This document shows, piece after piece, positions 34,311 to 46,730 of a DNA stretch of 64,000 bases (within the stretch, counting starts at the first letter, position 1; the number at the start of each line of letters is the position of its first letter). The position numbers were made by a program, and so were the translations under genes. Source of the DNA: Cercospora beticola (lineage: Eukaryota > Ascomycota > Dothideomycetes > Mycosphaerellales > Mycosphaerellaceae). The notes under the pieces were generated by a model. The model made no database searches. It saw nothing but the letters and a program-made list of their open reading frames with translations, and was not told the origin of the DNA. The stretch covers positions 1,736,001-1,800,000 of the forward strand of contig NC_088941.1 in NCBI RefSeq assembly GCF_033473495.1, in the 5' to 3' direction.

Positions 34311-36188
34311 TTAAGCAGCAGCAGCAACGGCTTGTCTGGCCTCCGCGTTGGCAGTGTTGAGCACGCGCTCCAACACGCCGTGAGCGCCCTCGCCGGATTT
34401 GAGCTCACGAGAGACTTCCTCCAAGCCAAGCTGAGAGTCGGTCCACAGGGGCTCGACGGCCTCGGGATTCTTCACGCCAACGCCAATGAATCCGCCTTCC
34501 GCAGCCCAGTCGGAGGTGCGCTTGATGTTGAGCTCATTGAATACGCTGTCCAAAGCTTGAACAAGGTGATCACGGAATTCCTTGACGTGTCCTGGAGTTG
34601 GAGTGATGCGGAGGCGTTCCTGGCCAACAGGGACTGTCGGGTAGTTGATGGCCTGCACGTAAATCTTATGCTTCTCAAGGAGAAGATCAGAAGCCTTCTT
34701 GGCGACTTCTGCGTTTCCGACCAGGACAGGGATGATGTGAGATGGATTTGGAATAACCGGGATATCCTTCGCATCGAGCGCCGCTTTCACAGCGCGAGTG
34801 TGGAGTTGCTGAAGTCTGCGGTCTCCCTGGTACTCCATCTGGTAGTTGATCGCGGTCTCAGCGCCGGCCATGGTGGCGGGTGGCAGAGAAGTGGTGAAGA
34901 TGAAGCCTGGGGCCAGAGAGCGGACTGTATCAACCATCTTCGCAGATCCTGCGATGTAGCCACCAACACAGCCATATGCCTTTCCGAGTGTTCCGGTGAT
35001 GATATCGATGCGATCCATAACTGTTCCCTTGGTGTTTCCACCGTTTGCGTAAACTTCGTAGTCGAGGTGTTCCGCAACACCAGCACCGTTTGGCCCGTAC
35101 ATGCCGACTGCATGAACTTCATCCAAAAAGGTGATGGCTCCGTACTTGTCGGCCAGGTCGCAAATCTCCTCGATCGGGCCTACGCTGCCACACATGCTGT
35201 ACACACTCTCGAAAGCAATAATCTTTGGCACATTGCCAGGCAGAGAAGCCAGCTTGGCCTCCAGATCCGCCACATCGTTGTGCTTGAACACAATCTTCTT
35301 CGCTCCAGAGTGTCGAATACCCTGAATCATGGAAGCATGGTTCATGCTATCACTCAAAATCACACAGTCCTTCATCTTGCTTCCCAATGTCGCCAGCGTT
35401 GCGTCATTCGCCACATAGCATGACGAGAAGACCAGAGCAGCCTCTTTCGCGTGCAATTTCGCGCAGGTCGCCTCCAAGCTCATCGCGTGCTGATTGTGGC
35501 CAGAGATGTTTCTCGTTCCTCCCGCGCCAGATCCGTACATGTCCAATGTCTCGTGCATTCTCTTCAAAACCTGAGGGTTGCGTCCCATTCCGAGGTAGTC
35601 GTTGGAGCACCATACGTCAACTCGCTCATCTCGTGCAGACATGTGCGCTCGTGGGAATTCCTGGGCAAGACGGTTGATGTTGTTGAAGTAGCGGTACGAT
35701 TTGTCCTTGTGCTTCTTGTCCAGCTCATTTGTGTAGAAGGCATCGTAGTCGAATTTCTCGGATTGCGGTGGTGGAGGCGGACGGGCATATCGTTCGGGAA
35801 CGGCACTCTGCTGGGTCGTTTTGGCGGGTTCAGCGGGCTGACGTGCGTACAGTGGGCCATCGGTGCGGACGCGAGGAGATTCGACAGCGCGGGCCTTGTT
35901 CTCAGCAGTGGTGTGCAGATTGGCACGCGGGACCTTCGAGTGGTAGGCACGAGAGCCGCCGAATGCTCCTGCGAGGACGGTGTTGCCGAGCTGCGCACTG
36001 CGGACGGACAGCGCCTTGCCCATGATGGGGCAGCGGCGAGCGATGGTCTGCAGGTTGCTCATGGCCCCGCCGCCGGGCGCCGTGGTCTGCTGCACGCTTG
36101 TGCTGGTGCTCAGCGAGCGCAGCGTGGCGGGCGACGTCTTGTTCAGGAATGGACACATGGCCCGGCTCTTCACCATGAGAGCCTCCAT
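34311..36188 (-). CDS. hemA: 5-aminolevulinate synthase, mitochondrial
   Basis: Intronless, 625 residues. It condenses glycine with succinyl-CoA using PLP, the first step of haem synthesis, in the mitochondrial matrix. The N-terminus carries a basic, Ser-rich presequence with two Cys-Pro haem-regulatory motifs (MCPFL and RCPIM), which in this family let haem block import or activity. The catalytic core starts near residue 165 ([23 protein letters not shown]) and includes [50 protein letters not shown], and GTLGKAYGC with PLP-binding Lys403. Length fits fungal HEM1/hemA. The start at 36188 gives a presequence; a second Met at codon 5 is possible. Plus-strand frames of 302 and 429 codons across this gene are antisense shadows. 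Confidence 0.97.
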   Translation of the reverse strand: MEALMVKSRAMCPFLNKTSPATLRSLSTSTSVQQTTAPGGGAMSNLQTIARRCPIMGKALSVRSAQLGNTVLAGAFGGSRAYHSKVPRANLHTTAENKARAVESPRVRTDGPLYARQPAEPAKTTQQSAVPERYARPPPPPQSEKFDYDAFYTNELDKKHKDKSYRYFNNINRLAQEFPRAHMSARDERVDVWCSNDYLGMGRNPQVLKRMHETLDMYGSGAGGTRNISGHNQHAMSLEATCAKLHAKEAALVFSSCYVANDATLATLGSKMKDCVILSDSMNHASMIQGIRHSGAKKIVFKHNDVADLEAKLASLPGNVPKIIAFESVYSMCGSVGPIEEICDLADKYGAITFLDEVHAVGMYGPNGAGVAEHLDYEVYANGGNTKGTVMDRIDIITGTLGKAYGCVGGYIAGSAKMVDTVRSLAPGFIFTTSLPPATMAGAETAINYQMEYQGDRRLQQLHTRAVKAALDAKDIPVIPNPSHIIPVLVGNAEVAKKASDLLLEKHKIYVQAINYPTVPVGQERLRITPTPGHVKEFRDHLVQALDSVFNELNIKRTSDWAAEGGFIGVGVKNPEAVEPLWTDSQLGLEEVSRELKSGEGAHGVLERVLNTANAEARQAVAAAA

Positions 36189-37142
36189 TGTGCGTGTGGT
36201 CGTGTGTCAGCGTCAATGGTGGGTGTAGACAGGTGGGGAGGGAAGAGAAAGAGAGAGGCCGCAGCGGAAACAAAATACCAACAGCGGATGGGGAATGTCC
36301 CGAGTGCAAAGCGAACTGCCGCTTATTACATATGTGGACTCCTCGCGCTGAGTACATAATTCTAGATGACCTCTGCGGCGCGCCCCACAAGCATTGGCTG
36401 TGTGGAGTAGCATGCGCCTTTCAATTGTCACTCGAAATGACACGCCTGTCATTGGCTGCGCTCCCACTTTCGAAGACATCGTCGCTGTCTAGCAAAAGCC
36501 TACCTTCACCAGCCTAACCGTCTTTACCGCATGCTGACCGCGCGCTACACACGAAGCAGGAACAAGCCTATTTCACAGCGTCTGTTCATTGGCTGAATCG
36601 TGCCACCGGCATGCTTTCGACAAACCTTTTTCCGACCTCGCACTGTTTGAGGGGTCGGTGGCGCTGATCGTAGGCCTCGGTCACTGCGATCTTCCATACG
36701 TGGCGACGTGGACATTTGCGTGCCAACCTCCAACTTTGCTTTTGCCTTTAGGCCGGGAAGTGCGATTTGTCTGACAATTGCGCGATGCTCGAGGCTGTCT
36801 GTTCTAGGCACTCTGCGCGACACCTGCACGACCTGTCCGAGCCATGGCCAGTGCCGGTCAGCGAGATCCAGTAGACTGGAAGCCCTATGCACCCTGCATA
36901 GTAGGGTACACCACACCCATGGACACGCCCTTACGGAGAAATGCAGCACCGAACAGCATCTTACTGCTTCTGCACCATCTTCAGCGAGCTGAAAGATCTT
37001 ATACGTCCTTCCGTGATATTTCCAGAGCCCATGCCCTGGTCTTAGGGCTGAGAGTGCAGGGATTTTGACGGAGTGCGTCAGACCCTGGCATGTAGGAGAA
37101 TTTTGGAAATATAATTATGTATTGTTTACGGACGAGATTTAT
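36189..37142. other. intergenic upstream of ALA synthase, 3' of RIX1
   Basis: Holds the ALA synthase promoter and 5' leader. No gene recognised; short frames only. Confidence 0.5.
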
Positions 37143-39489
37143 CTACTCGTCATCGTCTGTGTCACCGGTGTGGATTTCTGGAATCTCAAAGTCGCTCTCG
37201 TCTTCCGAATCATCACCGGCTGCAGTGTGATAAGATGCAATCGTGGGAGCGCTCGAAGCCGGTGCAGTCCACGCGGGTTGTGAAGTCGTGATCGGTGGGG
37301 GCAGCACTGTCGACGCTTTTGCTAAGGAAGATGTGTCCGGAGATGCTCGCAAGCGTTTCGCTGACAGAGCTGCAGCATCGTCTGTAGCTTTCCGCTTCTC
37401 AGCTGCAGCGTCGGCAGTCACGGAGCTGGGAGGCTCCAACGAAGCATTGTGACCTAAGGCGTCGAGCAGGCCAAGTGTAGGATCATTGCTCGTGCGTTCG
37501 GCCACCTCTTCAGCGTTCTCAGAATCCGCATGGACCTCTATCTCAGCTTCCTGGTCCACGGCCATGGCATCCTCCTCATCCTCTTCTTCAGCCTCATCTT
37601 CCTCTTCCTCTTCCTCTTCCTCTTCCTCCTCCTCCATAGAACTAGAATTTCGGGTTGACTTTCTGCCTACCACAGGTAATCTCGGTCGCAGAAGGACCTC
37701 CACATCTGCCGTGTGGGTGAACTCCCGGGCCAATATAGGCAAGAGACTTGCCGGCACGCTGCCAGCAGTAGCCTTCTTAGCTGGCGGATTCATCACACTC
37801 GCTTGTAGTAACTCATGGCTGCGTGTCAGCACGGCTGTGCGGTCGATTTGTGCGCGTAGCTGCGCGGGCAGTGCATCGACTCGCAGGAGTGCTGAGCGAA
37901 GCAGGGCTTGCGCAGCTTGTAAAAGTCCCGCTTGCTCTGAGGATTGACTCTGCGCGGTCTGGCCTCCCGCAAGTCCTAGCTGTTGTTTGATGCCGACAGC
38001 CTGGCCATTCATTTTCGGGTCAAGAGTTGATTTCGTCTGCTCCGTATTTGGCAGAAGATCAGAGCAACATGCTTTGAGAATTGATGCCAGCTCACCGACG
38101 TCAGCTTTTCCCATCGATGGGCCAGATAGTTCGAGAATGGCTGCGGTTAGATCGTACACGGCCGCACGGATGCTCGAATCACTGCGCTCCGCTTGGAAAA
38201 CATACTGCACCTGCTCTAGAATAACATGGTAACCAGCAAGAGTTGTCCTGCTGAAGCGTTGGATCAGAGTTGTGCTGAGCTCAATCGCAGCAACGTGCAT
38301 CCGGGGAACGACAGAAAACAGCGCTTCACGCTCCTCCTTCGATATCTGGTTGTTGAATTGAACAAACTGTTGCTTGCCTTGACTTGGAACGACCACTGCG
38401 AACAGTCTGGTCAACAGGTCCATGATGAGACCAATGCGGACGGAGATGGTAGCAGAAGTGGCATTGGCCAAGTGGTTTGTGAGGACACGCAGCAGTGCCA
38501 CGATACGCTCAGACCCAGCATAGATACCCTTCCATGGTTTCAGTCCAACTGCATCCTCGTCCTCTGCTTCAACGTCGCCACTGAAAACAGTTCGAGATGC
38601 ATTGGGAGGCAAAATACCGGCAACGGACTGCCAGTCCTCTTGTACTGCGCGGAAGACGCGATCGCAGGTAGCGTGCGTAGCTTCGACGGTGGCTTTCAAT
38701 GTTTGCTGCCACTTATCGCCGCCACCTTGCTTGGGAGCACAGTGGTGCAAGAGTACAAGTAATCGCTCAGCGGCTGCTCGATGTGCATCACTGTAGTAGC
38801 GTTCCGAGATGGTGGCTGACTTGGAGGAGATGATGATGGTAAGAATGCCGCAGACTTTGCTCTCGTTCTGCCGGAAGATGGTCGGGTGTTTGGGAATCAG
38901 AAGTGCAAATGCATCAAGCACGGTATGCAGCTCCTTCGCGGAGCAACGTCTGTTCTCGATATTCGATATGCAGGTAGGAATGAATGCGGTCAACGCAGGC
39001 GTGGTGATTTCCCGGATGAGGTTTGAGTAGTCCCATGTCAGCATAAAGATGCGAGCTAGAGTGAGAACGACAAGAGTGCGCGTTGTTGGTGGGTCAGGTC
39101 GCTTCAGAATGCCCAGGAGATGCTTGACCCAGGGATTGGCTTTGCTCAGGACTTCGAGACCTCCGGCTTCGATGGTCGCTTTGGTCAGCACTATAGCAGC
39201 CCACCGGCCTTCAATAGAGCGGTCTTGTAGAAGTGTATTGAGTTGTGTCTGAGAATATTGTCAGATATGTTGCACTCGCCTGCAAAACATTTCATACTTT
39301 GAACCGGTGTGCAGCTGTTGCAGCTTCACCCGTAGCCTTGGAATCTGCAGAAATGGACAGGACGTCTTTGCAAGTCCATAATGAGCTGGCGATCTGCGGC
39401 GCAATGGCAGGCAGATCTTTCGTCGGCGTCGAGGTCAGACGATATGTCAGCGCACGCAGCGTGGCCGCCGACTGCGACATTATGGACAT
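37143..39489 (-). CDS. RIX1: pre-rRNA processing protein RIX1
   Basis: Exons 39489-39298 and 39248-37143 on the minus strand give 765 residues; starts at 39480 or 39549 are also in frame, and MSQSAATLRALTYRL at 39480 is the conserved beginning. RIX1 (human PELP1) is the scaffold of the Rix1-Ipi1-Ipi3 complex, which works with the Mdn1 ATPase on pre-60S particles and ITS2 removal in the nucleus. The N-terminal RIX1 domain is helical repeat: LLQDRSIEGRWAAIVLTKA is formed across the intron, followed by WVKHLLGILKRPDPPTTRTLVVLTLARI. The C-terminal quarter is disordered with a long Glu/Asp tract and ends DFEIPEIHTGDTDDDE. It is divergent to YPP1, with about 290 bp between start codons. Confidence 0.88.
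37590..37638 (-). repeat. (TCTTCC)n hexanucleotide tract encoding poly-Glu in RIX1
   Basis: On the plus strand TCTTCC is repeated, coding GAA/GAG on the minus strand for a run of about a dozen Glu residues. Probably length-variable. Confidence 0.8.
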
Positions 39490-39782
39490 CGACAACGAGA
39501 TGGAAAGTGGTTGTTCTTGTCTCCATAAAAAATTGTGTCTCCCAGGCACATCTGAACCCTAAGCTGTGCCTGCCGAGAGCCGCGAGTTACCAATTACAGG
39601 GATCACTAAAGCACGTTCTAAAGTTGACGTGTTTGTGCAGCACAAGACTCCCGGAGCTCGCTATCGTTGCCTTCTCGCCATTCTTGCTTTCTCGACCTCC
39701 TCGACATGCGCGGGACGACGGCTGCATAACGATGCGGCTTCAATAGCACTGCCGCCACCACCTTCGCCGCGTGAGGTCCACA
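39490..39782. promoter_or_regulatory. bidirectional promoter region RIX1/YPP1
   Basis: Start codons of two divergent genes are ~290 bp apart, so both promoters must share this segment. No TATA box is visible, as is usual for housekeeping genes. Confidence 0.5.
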
Positions 39783-42700
39783 ATGAGCGGTCTCGTGAAG
39801 AAGGTACCGAACCCCGAGAAGGGCGCGCGCTATGTTGGCCTGTTGGATGCGGCGCTGTGCAATGGCAGCTGGGACGAGGTGCCCGAGCTGGCGCGCAAGG
39901 TAGAGAAGCATGCGCCGCAGCGGAAATGTACGGACTCTCCTCGAAGAGCACGCTGAAAAGCCCCCCGAACCTCCTGCTGAAGCCACCGACTCGCAGGTCT
40001 CACCCTTGCCGCTCGCACAGAAGCACAAGCTGCTTCTGCCTCTCGTCGACCCACCTCTGCCTCTTCGACAACGGCGACCAGCATCCACGGCCTGAGCGAA
40101 GCCGTTCCGAACCTCCTCGAAGCGATATCGACAGCAGAAGCCGAACATCCCGATGATGCCTTCGTTGCCCGCGCATGCTTAGCACAGATACATTGGATCC
40201 AAGAGGCTCCGCTAGAGGCTCTGCAAGCTCTCCCAGCTGCTTCGGTGTCTACAGTAGCCTCGCGCGATGCAGAGAAGGGTGGACCAGCTACCCTTGGCTG
40301 GCTGGAGGTATGCGAGGTCAAAGCAGCTTATATCAGGGCGGCTTGTCTGGATGCAAGTGGCAGTCAGCCCGAAGCAAGAGAGAGCTATCAGGCTGCTGTT
40401 TCTCGGACTCCGGGCTACAGAACACCAGAGCTACGCAGGTGGACTGAGAGGCTGCTTGGAAGAGCATGCGTATACACTGTCAAGAAGCTTCCTTCACCTT
40501 CAATACGCGACCTCAGCGAAACATACTCTGCCTTCAAAGCGTGGGGAGAGTTCTGGCAGAGAGCTGCATCCTCTCCTTCATCCGATCCTTCTGGAAACGT
40601 TCTGGATGTGTCCCGGCGGCAAGTATGGAAGGCGTACTATGACTTGCTCTCCACCGTTCTGCAGCATGACCTGATTTACAGCCCATATTCAAATTCGCCC
40701 TCTGACGCTTTTATTTTCTCAAACACCATACTACCCCAAGAACAGCGAACGACAGTGAAACAACGACAGCGCTCCGAGATGTGTCGAGTCGAGACGGTCT
40801 ACGAATCACTCCTGCTCGAGGAAACCAAATTCCCTAAGGCTAGCCAGTCGAACAGCGAGGTAGAGGAGTGGACTACGCAAGTTGTCTCGAATTGGCGTCA
40901 CTTTACCGGCTTGGAATGGACGGATTCTGATCTGGGTGAAGGAGGCAGAAATGCTGTCTCGCGGGCCACTCTGGACATTCTCTATCGGGCGGCAACGAAG
41001 ACGTTCCACTCAACCCCGATTCTCAGGCAGCTGTTTACGGTGCATGCTGCATTGGGCGAGTTTGATTTGGCCATGCACGCCTTTCACAGCTACGTGGAGA
41101 TCATCGACAAAGCCAAGGCGCGAGCTGAGAAGACTGGGAAGCAACAAATTGGCTCCGATGACAACGATACTGCAATGCTCCTCGCCGCTGATGCTGTCCG
41201 ACTACTGTGCAGATATGGCGACCGAGACCAGGCCGAAAAAGCCAACGAGGTCAGCAGCATCATAGTCAGATGGCTAGCCCAGCTGCAGCCAACTACAGGC
41301 GGAACCACTCTCATCAATGGCAATGGCGGTGGTCACAACAGACAGACTTCTCAATCCGTGGAGTCGGTCCTGAAACCGGAGACTCTGGCAACTGCATACC
41401 GAGCTATGGGCTTAAGCAAAGCGCACTGGGCCTACCTCACCTACGAGTCTGCTGAAAGAACTTCTTTGCTCAACACTGCAGTGGAGCATCTTCGACATGC
41501 TCAGAAGCTGGACCCGACCAGCATCGACACTGCTCATGCCTTAGCGCTCGTGCTGGCCGAGACGCGCGATGTACCAGCGGCTGTCGAGGTCGTTCGTAGT
41601 GCCTTGAACGGTTCAGTCATGCTTAAAGGGCAGGCAGCAACACAGCAACACCATGAACGAGAACGTCGGCTCTTGTCGCTTTGGCATCTGCTTGCGTTGT
41701 GTCTGTCGGCGCAAGACAAATTCGATGTGGCAGCGCAGATCTGTGATGCCGCCTACAAGCAATTTGGCAATTCCTCAGTGCTCTTCGGTGAGGCTCCCAA
41801 GCAGCAGTCACTGGATCCGGAGAAATCTACAACGTTGTCTCGTGCTACGCCGGGCATTGTTGACCAAATGGAAGGTTCAGAGAAAGAGAGTATCCTGCAG
41901 ATCCGGATGACCCACATCCATTTGATTGAACTAATGGACGGCTCGGATGCTGCTGTCGATCTCACTGACAGTCTGCTTGGACTCTATTCTAGATTGTTTG
42001 GCAATCCAGAGCATGTCAGGATCGCCGAGAGCCGGCCACCTAAAACAGCAGCAACAGCGACCCCGTCGCGTCTTGGCGGCACGCTACGCAGCATTACAGG
42101 AAGCATTCGGCCGAGATCAGCCAGATCACGACGCAGTAGCAGTGCTGGCAAGACCACTGTGAGGCAGCGGTCTCTCACGTCAACAGAGAGTGCAGGGGAT
42201 CTTCGGCCATCGACAAACGCGCAAAGTATAGGTCCACCTATATCCATCACGGTCACGAATGAAGACGGGAGTCCGTCGAGCAAAAGACACCACCATGGCC
42301 ATCTCCATTTGCCATTCCACAGGCACCAACACAATGGCACATCAGCTAGAACTTCGGCTACTAGTGTCGCTGAGGTGAAAGAGAATGTCAAACCAACCGA
42401 GCACAACGCGGTGGCAGCGCAGGTGGCCCAGGAATCCAATGCTAGCCCACAGCAGCCTCTGAAAGAAATGGAGCACAATGCAGCGCATGGAGAGCTGCCG
42501 CCACCCCCTGGACACGACGAACAACCACCTGTTCAAGACGTTCGATTGCCAACGCCACACCCAGCTTCTGCTTCCACCCTACCAGAGTCACATCTACTGC
42601 CGATGCACGAGCGACGGCAAAAGGTAGGGGTTCTGATCAAGACGTGGCTGTTTGTTGCAGGTCTGTACCTTCGAGCAGACTCAGCTGAGGATGCCGAGAA

Positions 42701-43461
42701 TGCGGTTGAACGTGCCTCGAAGCTCGTCGAATCATTGGAAGTCGAGATTGGGAGCGGTGCAGACGGTATCAACGCACAACGCTTGTTCGAGAAAGGTTGG
42801 GGGAGTAGTAAAAGCATAGACGAGTTGTGGGCCGACGTCTGGTCCGCTGTAAGTGTGGCCTGTCAGGCTCGATCATTTCTTTCCACTGACCAGCTCGCAG
42901 AAAGCACATATTGCCTCGTCTCGCCAACAACCCTTTGAAGCCATCGCCGCGTTTGAGCAAGCCCTCTCGTACTATCCTGACCACAGTGCAGGCATCATCG
43001 GCTTGTCGAGCCTTCTGCTGGATATCTACGAGCAGAATATTCCTGCCGAAGAGCCTCTTCCCACCCCACAGCCTGCTGCCACAACTTCAGGTTCTCTGAT
43101 CAACGAAGCACAGCCTTCTTTGACGCGGCCCAACACCGCCACATCGACAGATCCTTCGCGACGACCTTCTCTAGTCAGTGATGGACGGCCTCAGAAGATC
43201 GCGCTCCGGAAGAAGGACCCTACGCCTGCAGAGCTCAATCGTCTGGCTGCTCGCGACCGAGCTTACATGTTGCTGTCCAACTTGACGAAGCTAGGGACCG
43301 GCTGGGATGATTCGGAGGCTTGGTCTATGCTTGCTAGAGCACATGAGCTCAGCAGAGAAATTGGTAAGGCCAAGCAGGCGCTGTGGTGGGTTGTAGAGCT
43401 TGAAGATAGCAAGCCAGTGAGGCCGTGGAGGGAAGTTAGTCCGGGAGGATATACCCTTTGA
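39783..43461 (+). CDS. YPP1: TPR-rich trafficking protein YPP1
   Basis: Exons 39783-39927, 39997-42848 and 42901-43461 encode 1185 residues. The first junction is decisive: exon 1 ends in ARKVEKHAPQRK plus one base and exon 2 resumes as C-LTLAARTEAQAAS, matching fungal YPP1; unspliced, the frame stops at 39956. Yeast Ypp1 sits at the plasma membrane with Efr3 and recruits the PI4-kinase Stt4; the mammalian relatives are the TTC7 proteins. TPR-like pairs of helices occur throughout (AYRAMGLSKAHWAYLTYESA, LDPTSIDTAHALALVLAETRDVPAAVEV, SLWHLLALCLSAQDKFDVAAQICDAAY, QQPFEAIAAFEQALSYYPDHSAGI). Residues ~720-890 are a disordered Ser/His-rich insert. Divergent from RIX1. Identification rests on the N-terminus and TPR layout. 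Confidence 0.85.
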
Positions 43462-43772
43462 GTGAAGGCATCAACATGGTATAATTCGGTGGATGGTCGC
43501 GCTTCCTGAGTTGTACATATCACATCATCCGTCATCAATACCCAGCATAGACTAAGGCATTGTAGTTTTGTCTTTCCAAAATTTCAGTTCCTTCCTACAG
43601 CATCATTTAAGGCTCGCCTGCGATACCCTACATGCTTCTATCGTCTTCGTCTAGTCCTGCGCGTCAGAATGCACCCAGTGCTACCCCTTGTCATCCCAAC
43701 ATCTCCCCGCCACCATCTCACCTCGCCTCAACCGCTCTCCGCCAAGCACTCTTCCTCGTTTCCTCCACTTCT
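43462..43772. other. convergent spacer after YPP1
   Basis: 3' flank of YPP1 and of the small Cys-rich gene on the other strand. Nothing else seen. Confidence 0.45.
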
Positions 43773-43991
43773 TCACCGTCGGTATGGATGGTTGCACGCC
43801 CTGTCCGAGCAAGTGGGGTTGTTTGTCCAGCAGCACTTGCACACAAATCCTTTGATTTCTTCTCCTCGTTTCAGATAGCAGGGGTGCATGCGTGTGCTGT
43901 TGGGCCTGTTGGGGTCTAGTGGGTAGCTGTCGCCGCCGTAGTCGATTGTCCAGGGGGTTTGAGTCTGGTTGGTGTTTTGGTCTTGCGGCAT
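43773..43991 (-). CDS. 72-residue Cys-rich protein of unknown function
   Basis: Single exon on the minus strand, 72 residues, with Cys at 38, 51, 53, 54, 61 and 66 (HPCYLKR, VCKCCW, TCSDRACNH), which could bind zinc or form disulfides. No signal peptide. Support beyond the open frame: the ~60 bases before the ATG are a C/A-rich leader like those of other fungal genes, and the coding strand shows the same C-rich to G-rich progression as several sure genes here. I do not recognise the family. It could still be a chance frame. Confidence 0.45.
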   Translation of the reverse strand: MPQDQNTNQTQTPWTIDYGGDSYPLDPNRPNSTRMHPCYLKRGEEIKGFVCKCCWTNNPTCSDRACNHPYRR

Positions 43992-44235
43992 TGTGATTCG
44001 CTGTTCGGGTTTGGAGGTGTGAGAATGGTTGTGATGAGCGTTGTGGTAATGGAGTAAGAGGTTGTTGTTGCTTTTTAGACTCTTCGGGAAGAAGAGGAGA
44101 CTGGTAATAAGTACTTGAAGTCGAGGCTAATGAGAGAAAGTGATTTGGTGGAAGGAGTTGATTGCAAGACACGTTGTCTGATGTCTGTCTCAATGGCAGA
44201 ATTGGATTGTCTCTCGTCGAGAGTAGTAGTGTTCT

Positions 44236-45242
44236 TTATTGCAACTGGTGGAGATGTGGAATAGCTGCCATTGCGCCAGGTTTCTCCACAGTCTTGGACG
44301 CAGCCAATGTTGCGAACTCCAACGCACGCTTGTAGTCGAAGTCTCCCGAAATATGTCTCGCTCTCTGCACTGCGTATCCACCAACAAAGGTGTCTCCAGC
44401 GGCTGTGGTGTCGACGACTTTCACTTTGTGGGCACCAACGTGGCCTGATGCACCGGAGACAGTGGCGTAGACTAGACCCTCGCCACCAAGAGTGATTACC
44501 ACTGCCTCTCGGACACCCTTAGTCAAGAAAGTCTTACAAAGCTCGAGCAGGCTATTCTTGTCTGAGCTTGCTTCCGCATGCCCAGCGAGAATAGCCGACT
44601 CTGTTTCGTTCATGATCAAGGTGTCCATGTTCGCGTAGGCATCCTCTGGCAGTTTAATTGCAGGTGCAGGGTTGAAGATGACATGCTTGCCAGCATCTTT
44701 TGCTTTGCGCATGTTGTGGAGAACCTACCTTTGCTATCAACATGTCACGGACTTAGAGTAGACAAATGAGCAGCGTGATGGAAAGGAGAGGTACTCACGG
44801 TGTTCAGAGGGATTTCTAGTTGGAACACGGCAACATCGCCTTCTTGCCCAGTGATCAGATCTTCCGCGTCTCCAAACTTCATGTTGGCATGAGCAACAAA
44901 TAAAATCCTATTCTCCCCACTCTCATCGACAATGATGTTCGTAACCCCGGTCTTCTCGCCTTGCAGTCTTCGGACTCCACTGGCATCAATACCCTCTTTG
45001 CCGAGAGCTTCGAAGTAATCATTGCCAAAGCCATCATCGCCCACAGCGCCAATCATTCGGACTTTGACATCTTCGCCCGCGAGACGAGCAGCGCCGACTG
45101 CTTGATTGGCGCCTTTGCCTCCGAAGCCCGTGTCAAAAGAGATAGCTTGAAGAGTCTCGCCAGGCTGCGGCAGACGCGACGTTCTGGTCACGAAATCGAT
45201 GTTGAGAGAGCCGATGACGGCGACTGATCGCTGAGAAGGCAT
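44236..45242 (-). CDS. RBK1: ribokinase
   Basis: Exons 45242-44799 and 44724-44236 give 310 residues. It phosphorylates ribose to ribose-5-phosphate in the cytosol. PfkB family motifs: VIGSLNIDFVTRTSRLPQPGET and GFGGKGANQAVGAARL near the N-terminus (sugar site with the di-Gly hinge), MNETESAIL in the middle, and VVDTTAAGDTFVGGYAV at the C-terminus, where the Asp of AAGD is the catalytic base and the preceding Gly-Asp turn forms the anion hole. The start at 45242 (MPSQRSVAVIGS) leads directly into the first strand; a longer in-frame start at 45368 is less likely. The intron (74 nt) splits EIPLNTVLHNMRKAK. Length matches the usual ~310 residues. Confidence 0.95.
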
Positions 45243-46073
45243 GTTCGTAGATTGCTTCGATGGATTGGGCAACGACCACGAGGTGAAAACATGAATGAGG
45301 GTTGCGGCACAACCGGGAAACTCGCAAAAGCCCTGGGACGATGCTCGAAATGGCAACTTCGACTCCACCTCATGTCATCGGAGGAAGGGTTGGACTCATC
45401 ATCATCAAATCCTGATGTTCACAAATCCGCAGCCAATCATTGCCTGGTGCCGCGCCAATTGAGGCAGTTGCATAGCTTTTAACTTCCACGGCATTCTTCT
45501 CTGGGAAGCTCGAAGAAGTGCCGTGCGAGGACGATGCTTCTCCTCAAAGCTTAACATGGCCTTACCAACAAGGAGTGATGCGTACCTGACGGCGAGGCAG
45601 GGGAGATGTTGCTATTTTGCTCCTTGCTTGAGCTATCGGTGCTTAGCCCTACTGGTCTAAAGGGCAAACATTCTCGAAAGTGCCAGCATGATGAAGTTTA
45701 AAGAAAACACACAAAACTTACAGGCTATTGGATTGGTCAAGGCGCACCGCCCCCAACTCGATATGGCTGTTCACACGGCTGGCGGCTGGCCTGGAAGGCT
45801 CCACTGCAATGCAACTCTGTTCGCGAGTTAGGAGAGTCTACCATGTAAGCCGACATTGCTCGGAGAAACGAACTACTTTCTTGGGTGTTCCAAAGCCTGA
45901 GTGAAAATAGCAACCTGGATGAGCAGGACAATATATAGGTCTGTCTCCAAGGCTCAAAACTTCTAGCCTGGACCTATTCCAGACACTTCACGGCATTTTC
46001 GTTTATCGGGCTTCAGCAATTTTGGTCGTCACTCTTGCAGCGCCGGCGCTTCCCAATTACTGCATACAGCATC
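45243..46073. other. divergent intergenic region ribokinase / secreted protein
   Basis: Promoters of both genes. Apart from the TATATA element at 45932 I see no gene or repeat. Confidence 0.5.
45932..45937 (+). promoter_or_regulatory. TATA-like box of secreted protein gene
   Basis: TATATA about 140 bp upstream of the ATG at 46074. Position fits a core promoter with a ~100-base leader. By eye only. Confidence 0.4.
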
Positions 46074-46730
46074 ATGTATTCCAAAAACGTCATTGCAGTT
46101 ACCGCTGCTCTCATGCTCGGTCAAGCAGCAGCATATCCAGCTCAACTCATAGATCGGGTAGGTATTGCCAGATGCTCGAGCTCGCACTGAGTCAACTACA
46201 CTAACATCTAGTAGGACAATCAAGAGAAGAACGGCGGGCCGTGGGACATAACGGACAACTCACCCAGTTGTAAATATGATCCTCGTTTGGGTTTGGTCGG
46301 AGAGTATTGCACGGGCGGCAAGCAGAATGGTGTCTACGGCAACGGAGTCCGCCTCGAGGACAACCCAGCCTATTACACCTACAATTATGGGAGCACGCAA
46401 CTGGGCCACAGCGACAAAGGATTTTTCTCGAAGACTGCTGATGGCAAGTATACTATCGACTGGAGCAGAAACCAGATCGCCGAAACTGGTGAGAAACTGG
46501 ACCCTGCGATTTACGGCTATAACCCGTATAACGGCATCTACAAGCGTCATGTTGCCGTTTCTGTCGAGCGTCAATCGAGAACTCGGGTATGAATTCATCT
46601 TACCCTCTAACGATATGCATGGCTGACAAGCGAGGAACAGCATGTCGAGCGAAACGAAGTGGCAGCCCGAGCCGCAGAATTGAACTCCGACAATAACCTC
46701 GCCGCCCGTGACGACCAAGTGGGATGGTGA
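46074..46730 (+). CDS. small secreted protein of unknown function
   Basis: Exons 46074-46157, 46215-46586 and 46641-46730, all phase 0, encode 181 residues. Residues 1-20 form a signal peptide (hydrophobic core VIAVTAALMLGQAAA). The mature part is Gly/Tyr/Asn-rich (GPWDITDN, GVYGNGVRLEDNPAYYTYNYG, YGYNPYNGIYKR) and has only two Cys residues, in CKYDPRLGLVGEYC, so at most one disulfide. The second intron is unusual in effect: if retained, the reading frame ends two codons later, giving a 151-residue form; if removed, it adds a charged helical tail (HVERNEVAARAAELNSD). I do not recognise the family. A TATA-like box and signal peptide argue for a real secreted product. Confidence 0.7.

Noticed and set aside
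34134..35423. 429-codon plus-strand open frame
   Set aside because: Lies antisense to the certain ALA synthase gene; no motifs, explained by codon bias of the real gene.
35451..36359. 302-codon plus-strand open frame
   Set aside because: Also antisense to ALA synthase and its leader; no family features.
39618..40148. 176-codon minus-strand frame across the YPP1 start
   Set aside because: Opposes the spliced first two exons of YPP1, which are supported by conserved sequence.
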